Below, one piece after another: positions 34,348 through 44,857 of a stretch of 64,000 nt of DNA (positions within the stretch are counted from its first letter, which is position 1; the number at the start of each line of letters is the position of its first letter). Position numbers and translations under genes: made by a program. The DNA comes from Clitopilus passeckerianus (taxonomy: Eukaryota > Basidiomycota > Agaricomycetes > Agaricales > Entolomataceae). A model generated the notes under the pieces. It ran no database searches and had not been told where the DNA came from. It saw only the letters and a program-made list of their open reading frames with translations. The stretch covers positions 1,054,001 to 1,118,000 of the forward strand of contig CALYLX010000146.1 in assembly GCA_944990035.1 (NCBI GenBank), written 5' to 3'.

Positions 34348-34738
34348 GGCCGTCGTGAGGATAGCAATAGAGCCAGACTGGCTGCGTCGAGGAATGGAAT
34401 GATCAGTACAGTTACAAGAATGAACACCACGCGGCACTAATGTGGCATCATCTTATCGCCACAGCACGTGATTAAAATCATATCTGATAAGGATCTTAGG
34501 CTGACTTGTCGGCCGAAATGCCTAAATGGTTCTAGGAAATCGCGCCACCACGCGACTGTCAGGGTCAAGTCGACTTCACAACGCGCCCAAAGTACAAAGG
34601 ATGTTCGGAAGAGATGTAGAGTAGGCTGGTCTCATTGGTTGTCTCTATGCTACGCGTTTGAAATAGAACGGAACCGCATAGCTGGGCTCGAGGTACATCT
34701 AGGATTTCTCTCATCAATGGGTGCTGTGGTAAAGATAA
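34348..34738. other. Spacer
   Basis: About 390 bases with the promoter of the septin-like gene. No other feature recognised. Confidence 0.5.
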
Positions 34739-35265
34739 TTACTGGAAACGCACTCTGATTGCTCCTGGTACAAGTCTCCCTTGCAATTCAGCTCTACGTC
34801 GGTTGCCAACTACCAGCGGCGCCCAACCAGTGGACATGTCTGGACGCCAGACCCTGCAATGGGCCTTGAACATTTTGGATGCAGACTGAGAGAAAAGCGA
34901 CCTACACGAAAGACCCGGTCGATGCTGGACCTCCTCCTGGAACTGCGACGAACTGGTTCTCAACCCTCCAAACATACGGCTCTGAGGACGGCTGGATCCA
35001 AGTACCGTCAACCGGGCCAACATATGTCCCGTTTATCTGAAACGTCGCTTGATTTGGCCCACGTTTGTTACTGTCCACTAAAAATAAGTCAGTCTCCAGC
35101 CAGTTTGACACGCTACGCAAATTCGAAGTACCCTTTGGGCGGCAGTTGTCCCAGCTGGAAACTCTACCACGAGGGGCCATCATCATCAGTATCCAATCCC
35201 AGAGGGTAAGTGGGTTGTATGAAGAAACCCCAGAGCTCGTAGATGCCAGATTCGGGAGTTGACAT
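34739..35265 (-). pseudogene. Frameshifted copy of small beta-trefoil-like protein (possible I66 inhibitor family)
   Basis: Three-exon minus-strand gene from ATG 35263-35265 (MSTPESGIYELWGF) to TAA 34739-34741. It is homologous across all exons to the intact gene at 35677-36192. Relative to that gene it has lost one base in exon 1, in a run of C residues near 35170-35185, just before VVEFPAGTTAAQR. It has lost another early in exon 2 near 35045-35050, between WTVTNVGQIK and TFQINGTYVGPV. Both shifts leave the frame with early stops, so it cannot encode a full protein as written. Exon 3 (WRPDMSTGWAPLVVGNRRR) remains open and alignable. A good TATA remains 43 bases upstream, suggesting recent inactivation or base-calling errors in the assembly. 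Confidence 0.6.
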
Positions 35266-35676
35266 ACTACCTTGTTGAAGGTTCTTCGCAATGGAGACCT
35301 GCCCTTCTTATACTCGCGCCTTCAGGCCGAGAGGAAGAAGACCCAAGTATTTCACGCTGTGGTAATAATCAAATCAAACACGTTCTTCATTGAAAGGTGC
35401 TTCGGTACACCCAGTTCTGAGTTCAAAGCTCACTCGTTCGGAGACTGGGATGAGCGGCCAATATTCGCCGTACCTGTGGAGCAATAAATAGTTTCCTTTC
35501 TCAAGACCTAGCAATGTGGTGCAAAGATGATGCAATTTGGAATTAATACACATTAGCGAGTAATGTGGGCGCTTTATGCAACTTTTTTAAACCACCACGG
35601 GTACGCATAATCATCATACAAATAGATCTGCATTACGCCACTTCAGTACCTCTAAATATACGTGAAAGAAGCAAGC
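35266..35676. other. Spacer between the trefoil-like copies
   Basis: About 410 bases holding the promoter of the frameshifted copy and the 3' UTR of the intact copy. No other gene. Confidence 0.6.
35307..35313 (-). promoter_or_regulatory. TATA box of frameshifted trefoil-like gene
   Basis: GTATAAG on the minus strand, 43 bases before the ATG at 35265. Confidence 0.5.
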
Positions 35677-36192
35677 TCATACCTGAAGCTCTCCAACGGG
35701 TTGTCTCTGTTGAAGACCTCTCCTACCTCCGAAAATGAGGTACTCCCAGCCTTTCGATTTATCCGGAAGCCAGATTCTAATGGGTTTCAATCAGTATAAT
35801 CGGTATGTGGTGAAAATCGGAAAGAACGCACGCGTAGGAGCTATCGCCACCTGGCGCAGGAACGGTATAAACCTTCAAGACTGTCCACGCGAAGGCGGTG
35901 GAGGAAGGCTCCACCCAGATACCGTTGGGCGCAACATAACTGCCGTTGATCAACAGCGTGAACTTGTTGGTTCCAACTTTGGTTACAGTCCACTGCGATA
36001 GTTAAGACAAGCATGTTAGAGGACTAACAATCTTGAAGTAATTAGATAACTAACCCTTGGTGCAGCTGTACCTGGAGGGAGTTGGACGACTTGAGGTGGT
36101 TGCCCGTCTATACTGTCAAGCCCTAGAGGACTTTGTTCGTTATCATCAGCGTAGTAGATCTCGTAAATGCCGGCGGGAAGTTCGGTCGACAT
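35677..36192 (-). CDS. Small beta-trefoil-like protein, possible I66-type peptidase inhibitor
   Basis: Three exons (36192-36055, 35992-35832, 35776-35677) join to 132 residues without a signal peptide. The pattern is GIYEIYYADD at the start, then PQVVQLPPGTAAPRWTV, KFTLLINGSYV, FAWTV and finally IWLPDKSKGWEYLIFGGRR. The spaced G-Y, LPPG-x-x-AP-x-W and W-V elements and the length resemble the cytosolic mushroom serine-peptidase inhibitors of MEROPS family I66 (cospin/cnispin type). This is a family guess from motif spacing; no inhibitory residue can be assigned. Exon phases match the frameshifted copy downstream, including the atypical short last exon. The stop is TGA 35677-35679; an intron at the final GTATGA could extend it slightly. 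A TATA element lies 66 bases upstream. Confidence 0.55.
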
Positions 36193-36712
36193 TGGGCTAG
36201 TGGGAAACCGAGGAGCACCTGTACCTTCAACTGAGGGTAGGGTTCAGTTCGATCCATCTTTATAGCCAGGCCAAGCACTGACCAACCCCGAAGAGTTCAC
36301 GCAGTCTCTACATTCTATGTCAGCCCACAACATGTTATTGTCCGGACTTACTCGTTCCCTTCAACGAACGCCGAATACGGCGAGCCTGGGACCTAATGAC
36401 GACCTTTAAACACTGTAAACTGCATGACGGAGGCGGGTGAATGATTATGTCTATCCTGCGTCTGTCAGATGTCAATCACAACCTTGAGTCTCGCCATAGG
36501 TACCATGCGCATCCCGCCGGAGCGTGGTGTGGGGCAAGGTAAAAACGAGGTTCAACGCCGGAAGGATGCCCGAGAGGTAAATTCCTCGATTCAAAGCTAG
36601 CTCAGGGCCGTAAAACTCGGTGTTTAAAGAGGCCCAAGGGGCATACAGATGGGTGGAACGTTGCGTCATATGAGCAATAGATGGAATTGGTACAAAGATA
36701 ATACGGGTGCCT
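36193..36712. other. Spacer between trefoil-like gene and NOSIP gene
   Basis: About 520 bases with the trefoil-like promoter and the NOSIP 3' UTR. No gene recognised. Confidence 0.5.
36258..36264 (-). promoter_or_regulatory. TATA box of intact trefoil-like gene
   Basis: TATAAAG on the minus strand, 66 bases before the ATG at 36192. Confidence 0.5.
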
Positions 36713-38021
36713 TCATCCTTGGAAAGCAATGCCGGTTTTTGAAGTCTCTGCGAGTCCACCACCAGCAAATCCAGTACCTGGGAGGGTAAATATGAGGATT
36801 TGTGTGAAGACGGATAACATGGCTTCAAGAACACATACCCTCTCTCTTCAGCTCTAGAATCTGGTCCTTCTTCAGCACCTTGTCGCATTTCACGCATTGA
36901 AGAGCGTCTCGAACGAGGGTGTCAGTGCAAGTCTTGCAGACGACATGACCACAGGACTTCATCACTATCCAAGCAGTCAGAGAGGAGTGATACGGCGGCA
37001 TCCACCAGACTCACAAAACATTAGGTTATTGTTCGACAGTCGCTTCTTGCATGAGGGACACATTGCCTCTTTGTCCTCTTTCTTCGGTTTGTCATCTGTT
37101 GTGCTGGGCGTTGCATCAACAGATTTGGAGGGTCCACCGTTGGCATCGAAGTAGGTGAAGTTGATGGGGGAGAGTTTCTTGAGGCTAAAGAACTATATTT
37201 TAGTGACAGAGGGGGCAAGCTGAACAAGCTGACGAACCTGATGGAATGCGCAGGATTACCACCCCGACACATTGTCTGGGGTTTGATGTCCTGAAGCGAG
37301 CGAGGTGGGCCACTCGAGCTATACGTGGGTGTGAGAGAGGGAAGCCAGAAATCGGGTAGCTTGTTCTTCAGAGCTTCGGCCTGTTCTCTTTCAATCTGAC
37401 GGAGAGCAGCCTCCTCTGCTTCACGAGCCAGGGTGTCAACGGTTGTGGTATCGAAGTCAAATTTACGTTTCAGACCCCTGGCTTGGAAAATTCAGAATAC
37501 TTTTGGGCAAGAGTATGAAGAATTGCTCACAAGCATCAGATTCCCCAGACTTCGTCGTTATTAAGGACTTCGCGGCAAGGCCAAGTTGGCCCTTTTCAAA
37601 CTCTTTCAAGACGCGCTCTCGAGCAGCCTCCCTGGCTTTGGCTTTCTCCTCCTCTGCCTCCCGTTTTAAGGTCTCAAGCCTGGCTTTCTGCCGCTCAATA
37701 TCCTGCTTCTGGGTCACTAAGCAATTTAGGGCAAGCACGTAGCATAAAGCAAGAGGAACTCACACAGGTCAGTGTACACGCATTCTTTGCAGAAGACATG
37801 ACCTTCGTTGCAGGATACAGGTTCTCTAGCGCTGTTCAGACATAGTGCGCAGGCGTCGAACCGGCGCATGGATTCGTTTCCTAAACGTTGCTACATGACA
37901 ATGAGCAAATGCCACTGAAGTCAAGGAAACGACGCACTCTTTTCGTCCCATAGTCAAGCTTCTTGTATTCCGCATAGCTGAAGATTGACGACGCTGTATT
38001 GTTCTTGCTGTGTTTTGTCAT
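36713..38021 (-). CDS. NOSIP-type RING/U-box E3 ubiquitin ligase
   Basis: Multi-exon minus-strand gene, ATG 38019-38021 to TGA 36713-36715, roughly 300 residues, the usual NOSIP length. The N-terminus MTKHSKNNTASSIFSYAEYK, then the first zinc-binding half DACALCLNSAREPVSCNEGH plus VFCKECVY, are the zf-NOSIP signature. A Lys/Glu-rich coiled coil follows (DIERQKARLETLKREAEEEK). The C-terminal half of the split RING/U-box appears as AMCPSCKKRLSN, VVCKTC and LQCVKCDKVLKKDQILELKR, ending in GTGFAGGGLAETSKTGIAFQ and G. The last intron (after KREG) is supported by the conserved ending. In animals this protein is a nuclear E3 that binds NO synthase, and in fungi and plants a splicing-associated homologue exists. 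Divergent from the small secreted-protein gene at 38331. Confidence 0.88.
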
Positions 38022-38330
38022 TGTCCCGAGTGCGTTGTCGACGGCGGTGAGCAAGCCTCGTGGGCATTGACTTCCATTCTCGGACCTCGGATAAACCCGA
38101 TGGCTTTCTGACTGCTTTTCCCAGAACTAGGACCCTTTCATCAAAGCTCCGCCTTTGTTGACGCTAGACCGACGCGCGGTGCGTTGTTTAATTTGGCAGA
38201 AAAACGCGGACATGACATAGACTATGGCCTCGAGGCTGCCACACCCCGACTTGTATAAAAACGGGGGCGAAAAAGAGGGCCTCGGCGACCCAATTTGACT
38301 CGTGCCTCGTTCTTCACCTTGAATACCACT
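38022..38330. other. Bidirectional promoter region
   Basis: 309 bases between two divergent starts. It contains a TATA for the plus-strand gene at 38254-38260. Confidence 0.55.
38254..38260 (+). promoter_or_regulatory. TATA box of small secreted-protein gene
   Basis: TATAAAA, 71 bases before the ATG at 38331. Confidence 0.55.
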
Positions 38331-38603
38331 ATGCGAGTAACATCGCGTCTTATCCTGACCGCAGCGACCATTCTGTCTCTGGAAACTCAGGCAATCTCAA
38401 GTGATTCGTCCTCCGAGGTGTCCGCCTCACAGGCGCCGCATGCTTGGGCTTCACGGATGTGGACCTGGCCGTTCAAGTCGAATGACGCAAGATCAACTCG
38501 CAATTCGGCCAGAGATAGCATATCTGTGTTAGGAACGCCCGCTGCAGTCTACGTACGGAGGCACGGCTCGAGTCACCGACGACGACGACGTATCCATCCT
38601 TGA
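38331..38603 (+). CDS. Putative small secreted protein, Arg-rich C-terminus
   Basis: Open frame of 90 residues from the ATG 71 bases after a clean TATA box. A signal peptide is likely (MRVTSRLILTAATILSLETQ), followed by a Ser-rich stretch and a basic end with HRRRRR. I do not recognise the family. There is no Cys, which is unusual for secreted effectors. The last codons may belong to an intron, so the C-terminus is uncertain. A real small gene is supported by the promoter and the signal peptide; the open frame alone would not be convincing. Confidence 0.4.
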   Translation: MRVTSRLILTAATILSLETQAISSDSSSEVSASQAPHAWASRMWTWPFKSNDARSTRNSARDSISVLGTPAAVYVRRHGSSHRRRRRIHP

Positions 38604-39229
38604 TAACGTATGACTTCTTTGACTTCCATGTCGATTCCGTTGTTGACATTCCTTTCAGCCATTCTATCTCAGCGTACCCTCTCCCATAGATGACCAACCA
38701 TTAGAAGAAAGCTGGCCTTTCCACAGGGTGGACAGATGTCCTACCACACCGACTATTAGACAACTTACGGAAGTGAAATAATCCCATATAATTACCCTAG
38801 AAACTCCAACCATGTATACTTGGGGCCTTTCCAATCCGACGCATTTCTGCTCATGCCCTCGAACGTGCCGCACCCCATTGGTTAGATCTCATCATCCCGG
38901 TCTATTGAAGAAGCTATATCGTCGACTTCTTCTTTCGGTATGATCCCTTGACGAACTGCGAACAAAGGTTGAAAAGCAGTTAAGATGAGTTGATGAATCA
39001 TTCCGAAATCTTTCCCGGAGCTAGATAGGGCCATCTCGAGTGGCATAATTCGCTCTCTGCAAATGCGATAACGCAAACATCGCGAGCTCCCAATGCGAAA
39101 GGTATAAAAGAGGTTGACTACTCATTCAGCTCATCAACAAGTCCTTCGCTTTAACGACGTGAGCTCTCTACGCAATCCTCATTCTTGGCCTGAAACGAAC
39201 ATTTATCTCTCAGAACTCTAGATCACATC
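38604..39229. other. Spacer with promoter of the next small gene
   Basis: About 625 bases. A minus-strand open stretch at 38882-39055 (MPLEMALSSSGKDFGMIHQL and onward, ending in an acidic tail) is preceded by a plausible acceptor, but no further exons were found. A TATA at 39103-39110 faces the downstream gene. Confidence 0.4.
39103..39110 (+). promoter_or_regulatory. TATA box of small basic-protein gene
   Basis: TATAAAAG, 120 bases before the ATG at 39230. Confidence 0.5.
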
Positions 39230-39465
39230 ATGCCCGTCGCCAAAACAGGTGCCAAAGCTAAAGTTAGCGAGGTGAGTGACCATGTCGTTCACCAGTCACC
39301 AGTTCGCTGACTTTGTAATAGGGCGTAAAGGCGGTTCCCGGCAAGACTTCGGGTACGAAGGCTTCAGTAACAGGTTCCACCTCAAAGATCGCCAAGACGC
39401 CTGCTGTTAGCACTGAAGTTCCAGCTGCCGCACCGAAAGCAACTGGAAAGGCGAAGAAAAAGTAA
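39230..39465 (+). CDS. Small Lys/Ala-rich basic protein
   Basis: Two exons (39230-39271 and 39322-39465) separated by a 50-nt GTGAGT...AATAG intron join to 61 residues. The sequence (MPVAKTGAKAKVSEGVKAVP to the KATGKAKKK end) is Lys-, Ala-, Thr- and Ser-rich and strongly basic. It looks like a histone-H1-type tail or an intrinsically disordered nuclear peptide. I recognise no family. Evidence for a gene is the strong TATA, the ATG in the context CATCATGCC, and the canonical short intron that joins two compositionally identical pieces in frame. It is too short to have been found as one open frame. Confidence 0.55.
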
Positions 39466-39615
39466 TTTGCTGCCCTCCGTTAGAGAGCGTTTCCTTTCGC
39501 GATGTTTGTTGCATTTTGGGTAGAATCGGGTCCCCTTATTTATTCCAGATATGTACACGATGCTGGTCTGATGTATTGTACATGATTCTTTCGATTTTCA
39601 AACAGTAATCCCCGC

Positions 39616-41295
39616 TTATGGATGTACGAGGATTTTGACTGGGAGAAGTATGAGCGGTGATAGTTGACAGACGAATTAGCTAGACTTACCATGCGCAGTC
39701 TTCGGATCCAAGAGGGCTTTGAAGCCATCTTCAACCACGTCGTCCAAAGCAATTCGGCCAGTGATCAGGCTCCCCACATCAGCAATCCTACCATCGGCAA
39801 CCGCCAGTATCACATCTGGATGGACACGGTCATACGAGAATGAACCTTCGTGTAGGAAATAATCAAACTACGTGTACACTCCGTGGAGGTTCATACTACT
39901 CACCAATAACAGAGAGTTCTTTTGTCACCGCGATATTCATATCGAACTCTACTGGTTTTTCCCATATCGAGACATTGACGAGGGTGCCTCGCGGTCGGAG
40001 GCTTCTGAGAGCTGCTGCAAAGCCTACCTGCACACCAGCGGCGTCGAAAGCAAGATCAACGCCGTACCCGGAGGTCGAGTTCAGGACTTCCTTTATCACG
40101 TCGGTGTGAGCGGGATCCAGAACCAAGGTGGCGCCGCTCCTTGCAGCCAATTCACTACGAGCAGACGTCGGCTCGGAAACAATAATTTTGGCAGACCGGT
40201 CGAAAGCCCTACATGTCCTTTGAGCTAGGTTTGCATGGGAGATCGAAGGAGGTCCTACTTGAGCACTTTCAAGAGACATAAACCGATCTTCAAGCCTGTC
40301 AGCAATGGTACGAAAGCGAAGCAAGTGAATATTGACGCACTGGACCAGCACCTATAATCAGTACAGACTGGCCGTTGGCAAAGCCGGATCTTTTAACGGC
40401 ATGCCACGCAACTGAGAGAGGCTCGATGCATGCGCCCACATCCACTAAAGGACTTGAGAGTCTAGAATAATTGACCAAGGTTAAACACTTACAAGGGACG
40501 TGATCCGGTAGAGCGTGTAACAGCAAAGGATCGAGCACCAGATATTCTGATAGTCCACCTGAAGAATTGAAGGTTCCCTAATAGATAAAATGGGGGATGA
40601 ATTGAAATCTAGGTGGTTACGAGGGGCAAACCACCTACAACAAACTTCGTTCCCTTGCATAAATTACGATTCCCGGCGCTACACGCCTGGCATGTTTCCT
40701 TCTTGCAGGTGATGATTGGTTCGCTAGAATAGCGTCAGGGGGTTCCTGAAATTCCTTTGCATGGGAAGAAACCTTACATGACAACTTGCTGTCCCGTCTT
40801 CCATCTTGCGGTATCTACCCCCTCTCCTAGACCGACGATCGTACCGGCAGCCCTGACTCAAAGGAATCAGAAGAAGGGACGGAAATGAATTCTGATTTCT
40901 ACTCATGTCCAAGCGTTATGGGCATTTCCACGCCAACCATGCCGACAGATTCGGAGGCTGCTGCCAGTTTGGCCAGTGGCATCAGCCAGAAATGAAGGTC
41001 GGTACCGCAGACTGGCAAGTGAATTGTCGGTAAACTACTGCTGGATAGCTACAAACGAAGACGTACTCCCGTTCCTGGGTGATCATCGATCAAGGTTCAA
41101 GTCGGTAAGCGACACCTAGAAGCTGCAAGACCCCACATACCACGCGATCTGTTGAGAAATAATTGAGTTCATAGGTCAACTGATAAGACTGGGTAAGGCT
41201 CTTACTTTCACTTTCACCTGACCTGGACCAGGCTCAGGTTCAGAGATCTGTTCAATCCGGATGTCACCAGGGCCATAATATCGCGCGGCTTTCAT
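39616..41295 (-). CDS. Zinc-dependent 2,3-butanediol/sorbitol-type dehydrogenase
   Basis: Medium-chain dehydrogenase (MDR) on the minus strand, about 380 residues in 8 or more exons, from ATG 41293-41295 (MKAARYYGPGDIRIEQISEP) to TAA 39616-39618. The catalytic-zinc region reads VCGTDLHFWLMP (Cys and His) and ITLGHEAGTIVGLGEGVD (GHE). The structural-zinc cysteines are in CKKETCQACSAGNRNLC. The NAD-binding Rossmann turn is LIIGAGPG, followed by AKIIVSEPTSARSELAARSG. The order of motifs matches fungal butanediol dehydrogenase-like proteins, which oxidise vicinal diols or polyols with NAD. The frame is open upstream to an ATG at 41454, but the family starts at MKAARYYG. The last exon (KILVHP) is short and was placed by the family ending. 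The exact substrate is not determinable. Confidence 0.85.
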
Positions 41296-41773
41296 ATCTC
41301 TCTGAATCAGGGTGGTTTGAGGAAGGTGAGGGGGTGGTAATAAGCTTCCCGATTTTTGAATGGTCCCTAGAACTAAATGCCTGACATCATTGGAATGCGG
41401 ATTGACTAAAAACGTGCGCCGCTGCGCCGCCACCTCAAACTCGTGGGGCGACATGACGACGCTCCATGCCTTGAGGTATGAGACATAGAAAGGGCATCAG
41501 GCGTCTTACACCAGACGCCGAGTTATTCACTTATGTGTTCTCAAAATAGTCACAGGAAACAACCCAAGCTATAGTGGAGGCGCTAAGAAGGGTGACCTAG
41601 AATGACGCACGCCCGCCAAGATAGGCTTATCCTACCTGACATGGACTCCCGCAAATGAATTGAAGTGTGACAGGAAAAAGGCAGGTAAAAATTCAAGATA
41701 TATTTCACGAGAGAAAGACAAAAGGATTCAATGAATGAGTGAGTTTACTAAACAACACCCTCCCCCACAGAAA
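41296..41773. other. Spacer between the two dehydrogenase genes
   Basis: About 480 bases holding the butanediol dehydrogenase promoter and the SDR 3' UTR. No gene recognised. Confidence 0.6.
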
Positions 41774-43117
41774 TCACTTCAACTCCTTCAGGACTGCCTC
41801 TGTTGTCTCCCAGAGTTCCTTGGCCAGCTTCGGATTCTGGGCACTCTTGGAAGGCTGGGAAAGCTGGGCGACAGGCATAATATAGCCTGCTTTGTATTTC
41901 GCCCTATCCTCATGGATGACCTTTGAGGCGGCCGCAAATGATACAGGCATTGCACCGTTACGCCATGCTCCAAAATAAAATGGGTAGAAGAACTGATGTA
42001 GGAATGCTCCAAGGTAAGGAACACTCTTGACAAAATCGCCAGCGCCGATTGTTCTGACGGGGCCAGGGTGTACGGCTAAACATAGAATAGGGATATTCTC
42101 GTTGTCCAAACGGCGCTGTAACTCTTTAATATGAAGGATATTGGCCAGCTTGGAGTTGCCTTGGTCGGCCAGTGCGTGGGTGCTAGTATCGCCTAGACAA
42201 TTCAATCACTTCTTACCATATGTATCCAGATGTTCGCCGACCGAAGGGCCGAACTCTCTGTTCAGAGTAGCTTTGTCGAAGGTCTCAAGATTGAGTCTTG
42301 CGTGCGCTATAGATGTAACCTTCCATAATCGTGAGTGATTGGAGCCCATCGTTTCGATAAATGTTTCACATTGATTATTCGGACATCGGAATCTGGCTCC
42401 AATGCCGTTTGCTTCAGAAGAGGCAGTAAAGCCTCTGTGAAGGCAAAGTGACTGACATGACTATCGTTGAAGCCGTATTAGCATGAGATACGATTAGGCC
42501 AAATTTAGCAAGAGGGGACTCACTTGATCACCATGATGTCCAACAAACCGTCTTTGTTGAGCTCATACGAACCGAAAGCACCTCTGTGAAGTCAGTGTAA
42601 GTGTGGACGCTGCTCCGAGCTGATCGAACCTTACAATGCTGCATTATTTACTGAATGATAGTACGTTAGAAAGTGTTCAGAGGTGGTCAAAAGAAGAAAG
42701 TAGGCTTACTGAGGATGTCAAGACGGCTCTCGTTCCTAAGGAACTCATCAGCAGCAAGCCTGCTGTTACGGGGATCCGAGAGTTCAAGCTTTAACCAGTG
42801 AACGGAACCATTTTCAATGTTTTCCAATCTCAGTTTCTCGATTGCCTCTGTGACTCTCCCTTCATCACGAGCAGCGATGTAGACCTGGATTTCTATCGAA
42901 AAATTGAAGTTGACGTAGTGTCATTAACGTACCTTAGCCCCCCTACGAGCAAGGAACTGGACGGTTGCATATCCAATACCGGTGCTTGGAGAACGGCTTA
43001 GTTTCGGGGATTTACACTGAAGGGTTGAATTTACTTTGCGCCCGTGACAATCGCAATTTTGCCATGAAGATCCAACAGATCCTCTTCAGTAATCCGACGT
43101 TGGAAAAGTCCCAGCAT
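41774..43117 (-). CDS. Short-chain dehydrogenase/reductase (SDR)
   Basis: Multi-exon minus-strand gene, ATG 43115-43117 (MLGLFQRRITEEDLLDLHGK) to TGA 41774-41776, roughly 320 residues. The cofactor motif is split by an intron and reads IAIVTGANTGIGYATVQFLA (TGxxxGIG). VYIAARDE follows, and downstream the DILINNA-type motif and INHVSHFAFTEALLPLL. The catalytic YxxxK is TYGNSKLANILH, formed across an intron that ends at GACCAAG. Then come LAVHPGPVRT and the C-terminal helix. The family resembles WW-domain oxidoreductase/retinol-dehydrogenase-like fungal SDRs that reduce aldehydes or ketones with NAD(P)H. It lies on the same strand as the neighbouring zinc dehydrogenase; a shared pathway is possible but not shown. 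Confidence 0.83.
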
Positions 43118-43535
43118 GTTGCTCTACCTTGGCTTTGACTCTGTGGGAGTGCCTCCGTACACTTGTCGGCCTTGTCAACCTCAGGCTTGAGCATGCCAGC
43201 GGCGGTAGTGTGAAGCGAACCTGAGAGCACGTGAGAATGGTTACCGAGTAAGGCCCAAAATAGGCATTGGCAGTGCCAGCCAAGCCAATCGAGTAGCATC
43301 TTCCCACGGCTAAGTTTAGATCAATTCAAGCTGATCTTCTCCTTGCCCATTTGTCCAGACGCCTGTCTCTCGCCACCTATTCAAACCCGCAGATAACCAC
43401 GATCGACGCTAAGACAGATCTGTCAGTGAATGGACGAGGCACACATGGCGTCTGTCGTGGCTCAGTTTTCCTCATACAAATTGTGGAACACTTGAAGAGG
43501 CCGTGGTTGCTCCCACTCCTCCGTGAAGGTCCATT
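43118..43535. other. Divergent promoter region
   Basis: About 420 bases between the divergent SDR and 7-TM genes. No gene recognised. Confidence 0.55.
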
Positions 43536-44857
43536 ATGGCTGGTAGTTCCACGACAAATGCAACGAGTCCAACGACTCTGCGATTCTTGTTCGCTGGCGC
43601 TGGTGTTTTGCTACCCCTGCACGGTCAGTAATCTCTAAGGTTGGCATTCAAGTCCATACAAACCATCTCGCGCTTGATAGGGGTTTTCGTTACGCTCAGC
43701 GTAATCTGTTTGCATTACCTGCTCACGAACAGCAGAAGAAACTACATCGTTCTGGGCTATACGATTTCTTCGCTGCTTGCCTCCACTATCTTCGTCGCCG
43801 CTTCCATGAAGTCCCTGCAGCTAGTGTTCGTCGAATCCCTTATCATTGGACCAGCGAGCGTTACCATGCTCCTTGCAAGGCTAGATCTCTTGCAGCGTGT
43901 TGCATACTCCGTGGTAGTTTGGCTTGCAGACAGCTTGCTTGTACGTCAAGTTGTGTCTTATCAAGGGCTGGTCTTGACCTGTCACCTAGATTTATCGCCT
44001 TTGGATTGTGTGGGGAGGAGATTGGGTTGTCTGCATCGTACCGCTTCTGCTACTTACGGGTACCTTTGGTGAGTTCTTCTGCCATGGGATCAACAACCTA
44101 AAGAAATCTTACCACTTGCCAAAGCCACCGGAATCGCTGGCGTGGCTCTATTCTGGGAGACAGATGAAGCCAACACAGTCGTTGATATGGGGATAGGCTT
44201 CCACGCATGCACAGTGGCTCTCAACGTTCTCGCCACCGTGCTCATAGCAGGCCGTCTACTGAGGCACCGTCGCTTCCTCCGACGCGCTGAAGGCACAAAC
44301 ATCAGTAGCCAATATGTCTCCCTACTCTCGGTCTTCGCTGAATCTGGAGCTTTATATGCCATCGCCGGCGTCATATACATCCCAATGTACGCCACCAATA
44401 GTCCTTTTGTCTACGTTTTCGCAGGAATCCTAGAGGCCACTGCAGTACGTCAACTATGAACAAAACACAGTGGCTCATGCTGACTGAGTTTTCCATTGAA
44501 GTGTATTGCTCCATCCCTCATTCTCCTCCGAATCGCTCTCGGCGTTGCCGTTGGAATGACGACCTCACAAACATCCAAAATCACTTCCCTCAGCTTTGGT
44601 GGTAGGAAGGATGGAACCATCGCCGATACTACCTTCGAGCCCGACCTCAATGAGTCTTTGAAGCTATCTACCAAGAGCCAGCGTACATGCGTAGACAAAG
44701 CCAACAAATCCCTAACGGCTGACAGCCCTATGGTACGTTTCCAGCGTTTGAACTGGAGTCAAGTCCTGACGCGATCTTCTAGATTCCGTTTACGGAGCCT
44801 AAGCGTTCACACGATGATCAGGAAATCGAGCTCCGAGAGTCGCCCAGAAAAGATTGA
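43536..44857 (+). CDS. Fungal seven-helix membrane protein (uncharacterised)
   Basis: Seven or so exons from ATG 43536-43538 (MAGSSTTNATSPTTLRFLFA) to TGA 44855-44857 encode about 340 residues. Hydrophobic segments follow in order: FAGAGVLLPLHGVFVTL, IVLGYTISSLLASTIFVAA, VAYSVVVWLADSLLIYRLWI, VVCIVPLLLLTATGIAGVAL, and ACTVALNVLATVLIAGRLLR. SVFAESGALYAIAGVIYIPM and a last pair ending LILLRIALGVAVG complete the set. The DSLLIYRLWIVWGGDW and TVALNVLATVLIAGRLL patterns are typical of a large basidiomycete seven-helix family of unknown function. The first intron (GTCAGT...GATAG) and the intron after ADSLL are needed to keep the helices in one frame. The C-terminal tail is charged and Ser/Thr-rich. 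It may be receptor-like, but no ligand can be proposed. Confidence 0.72.

Noticed and set aside
42120..42230. Apparent loss of the catalytic Tyr in the SDR (open frame reads ADQGNSK where YGNSK is expected)
   Set aside because: The Tyr-Gly codons lie at the end of the upstream exon (LDTYG), and an intron ending at GACCAAG restores YGNSK. The 'Gln' comes from reading through the intron.
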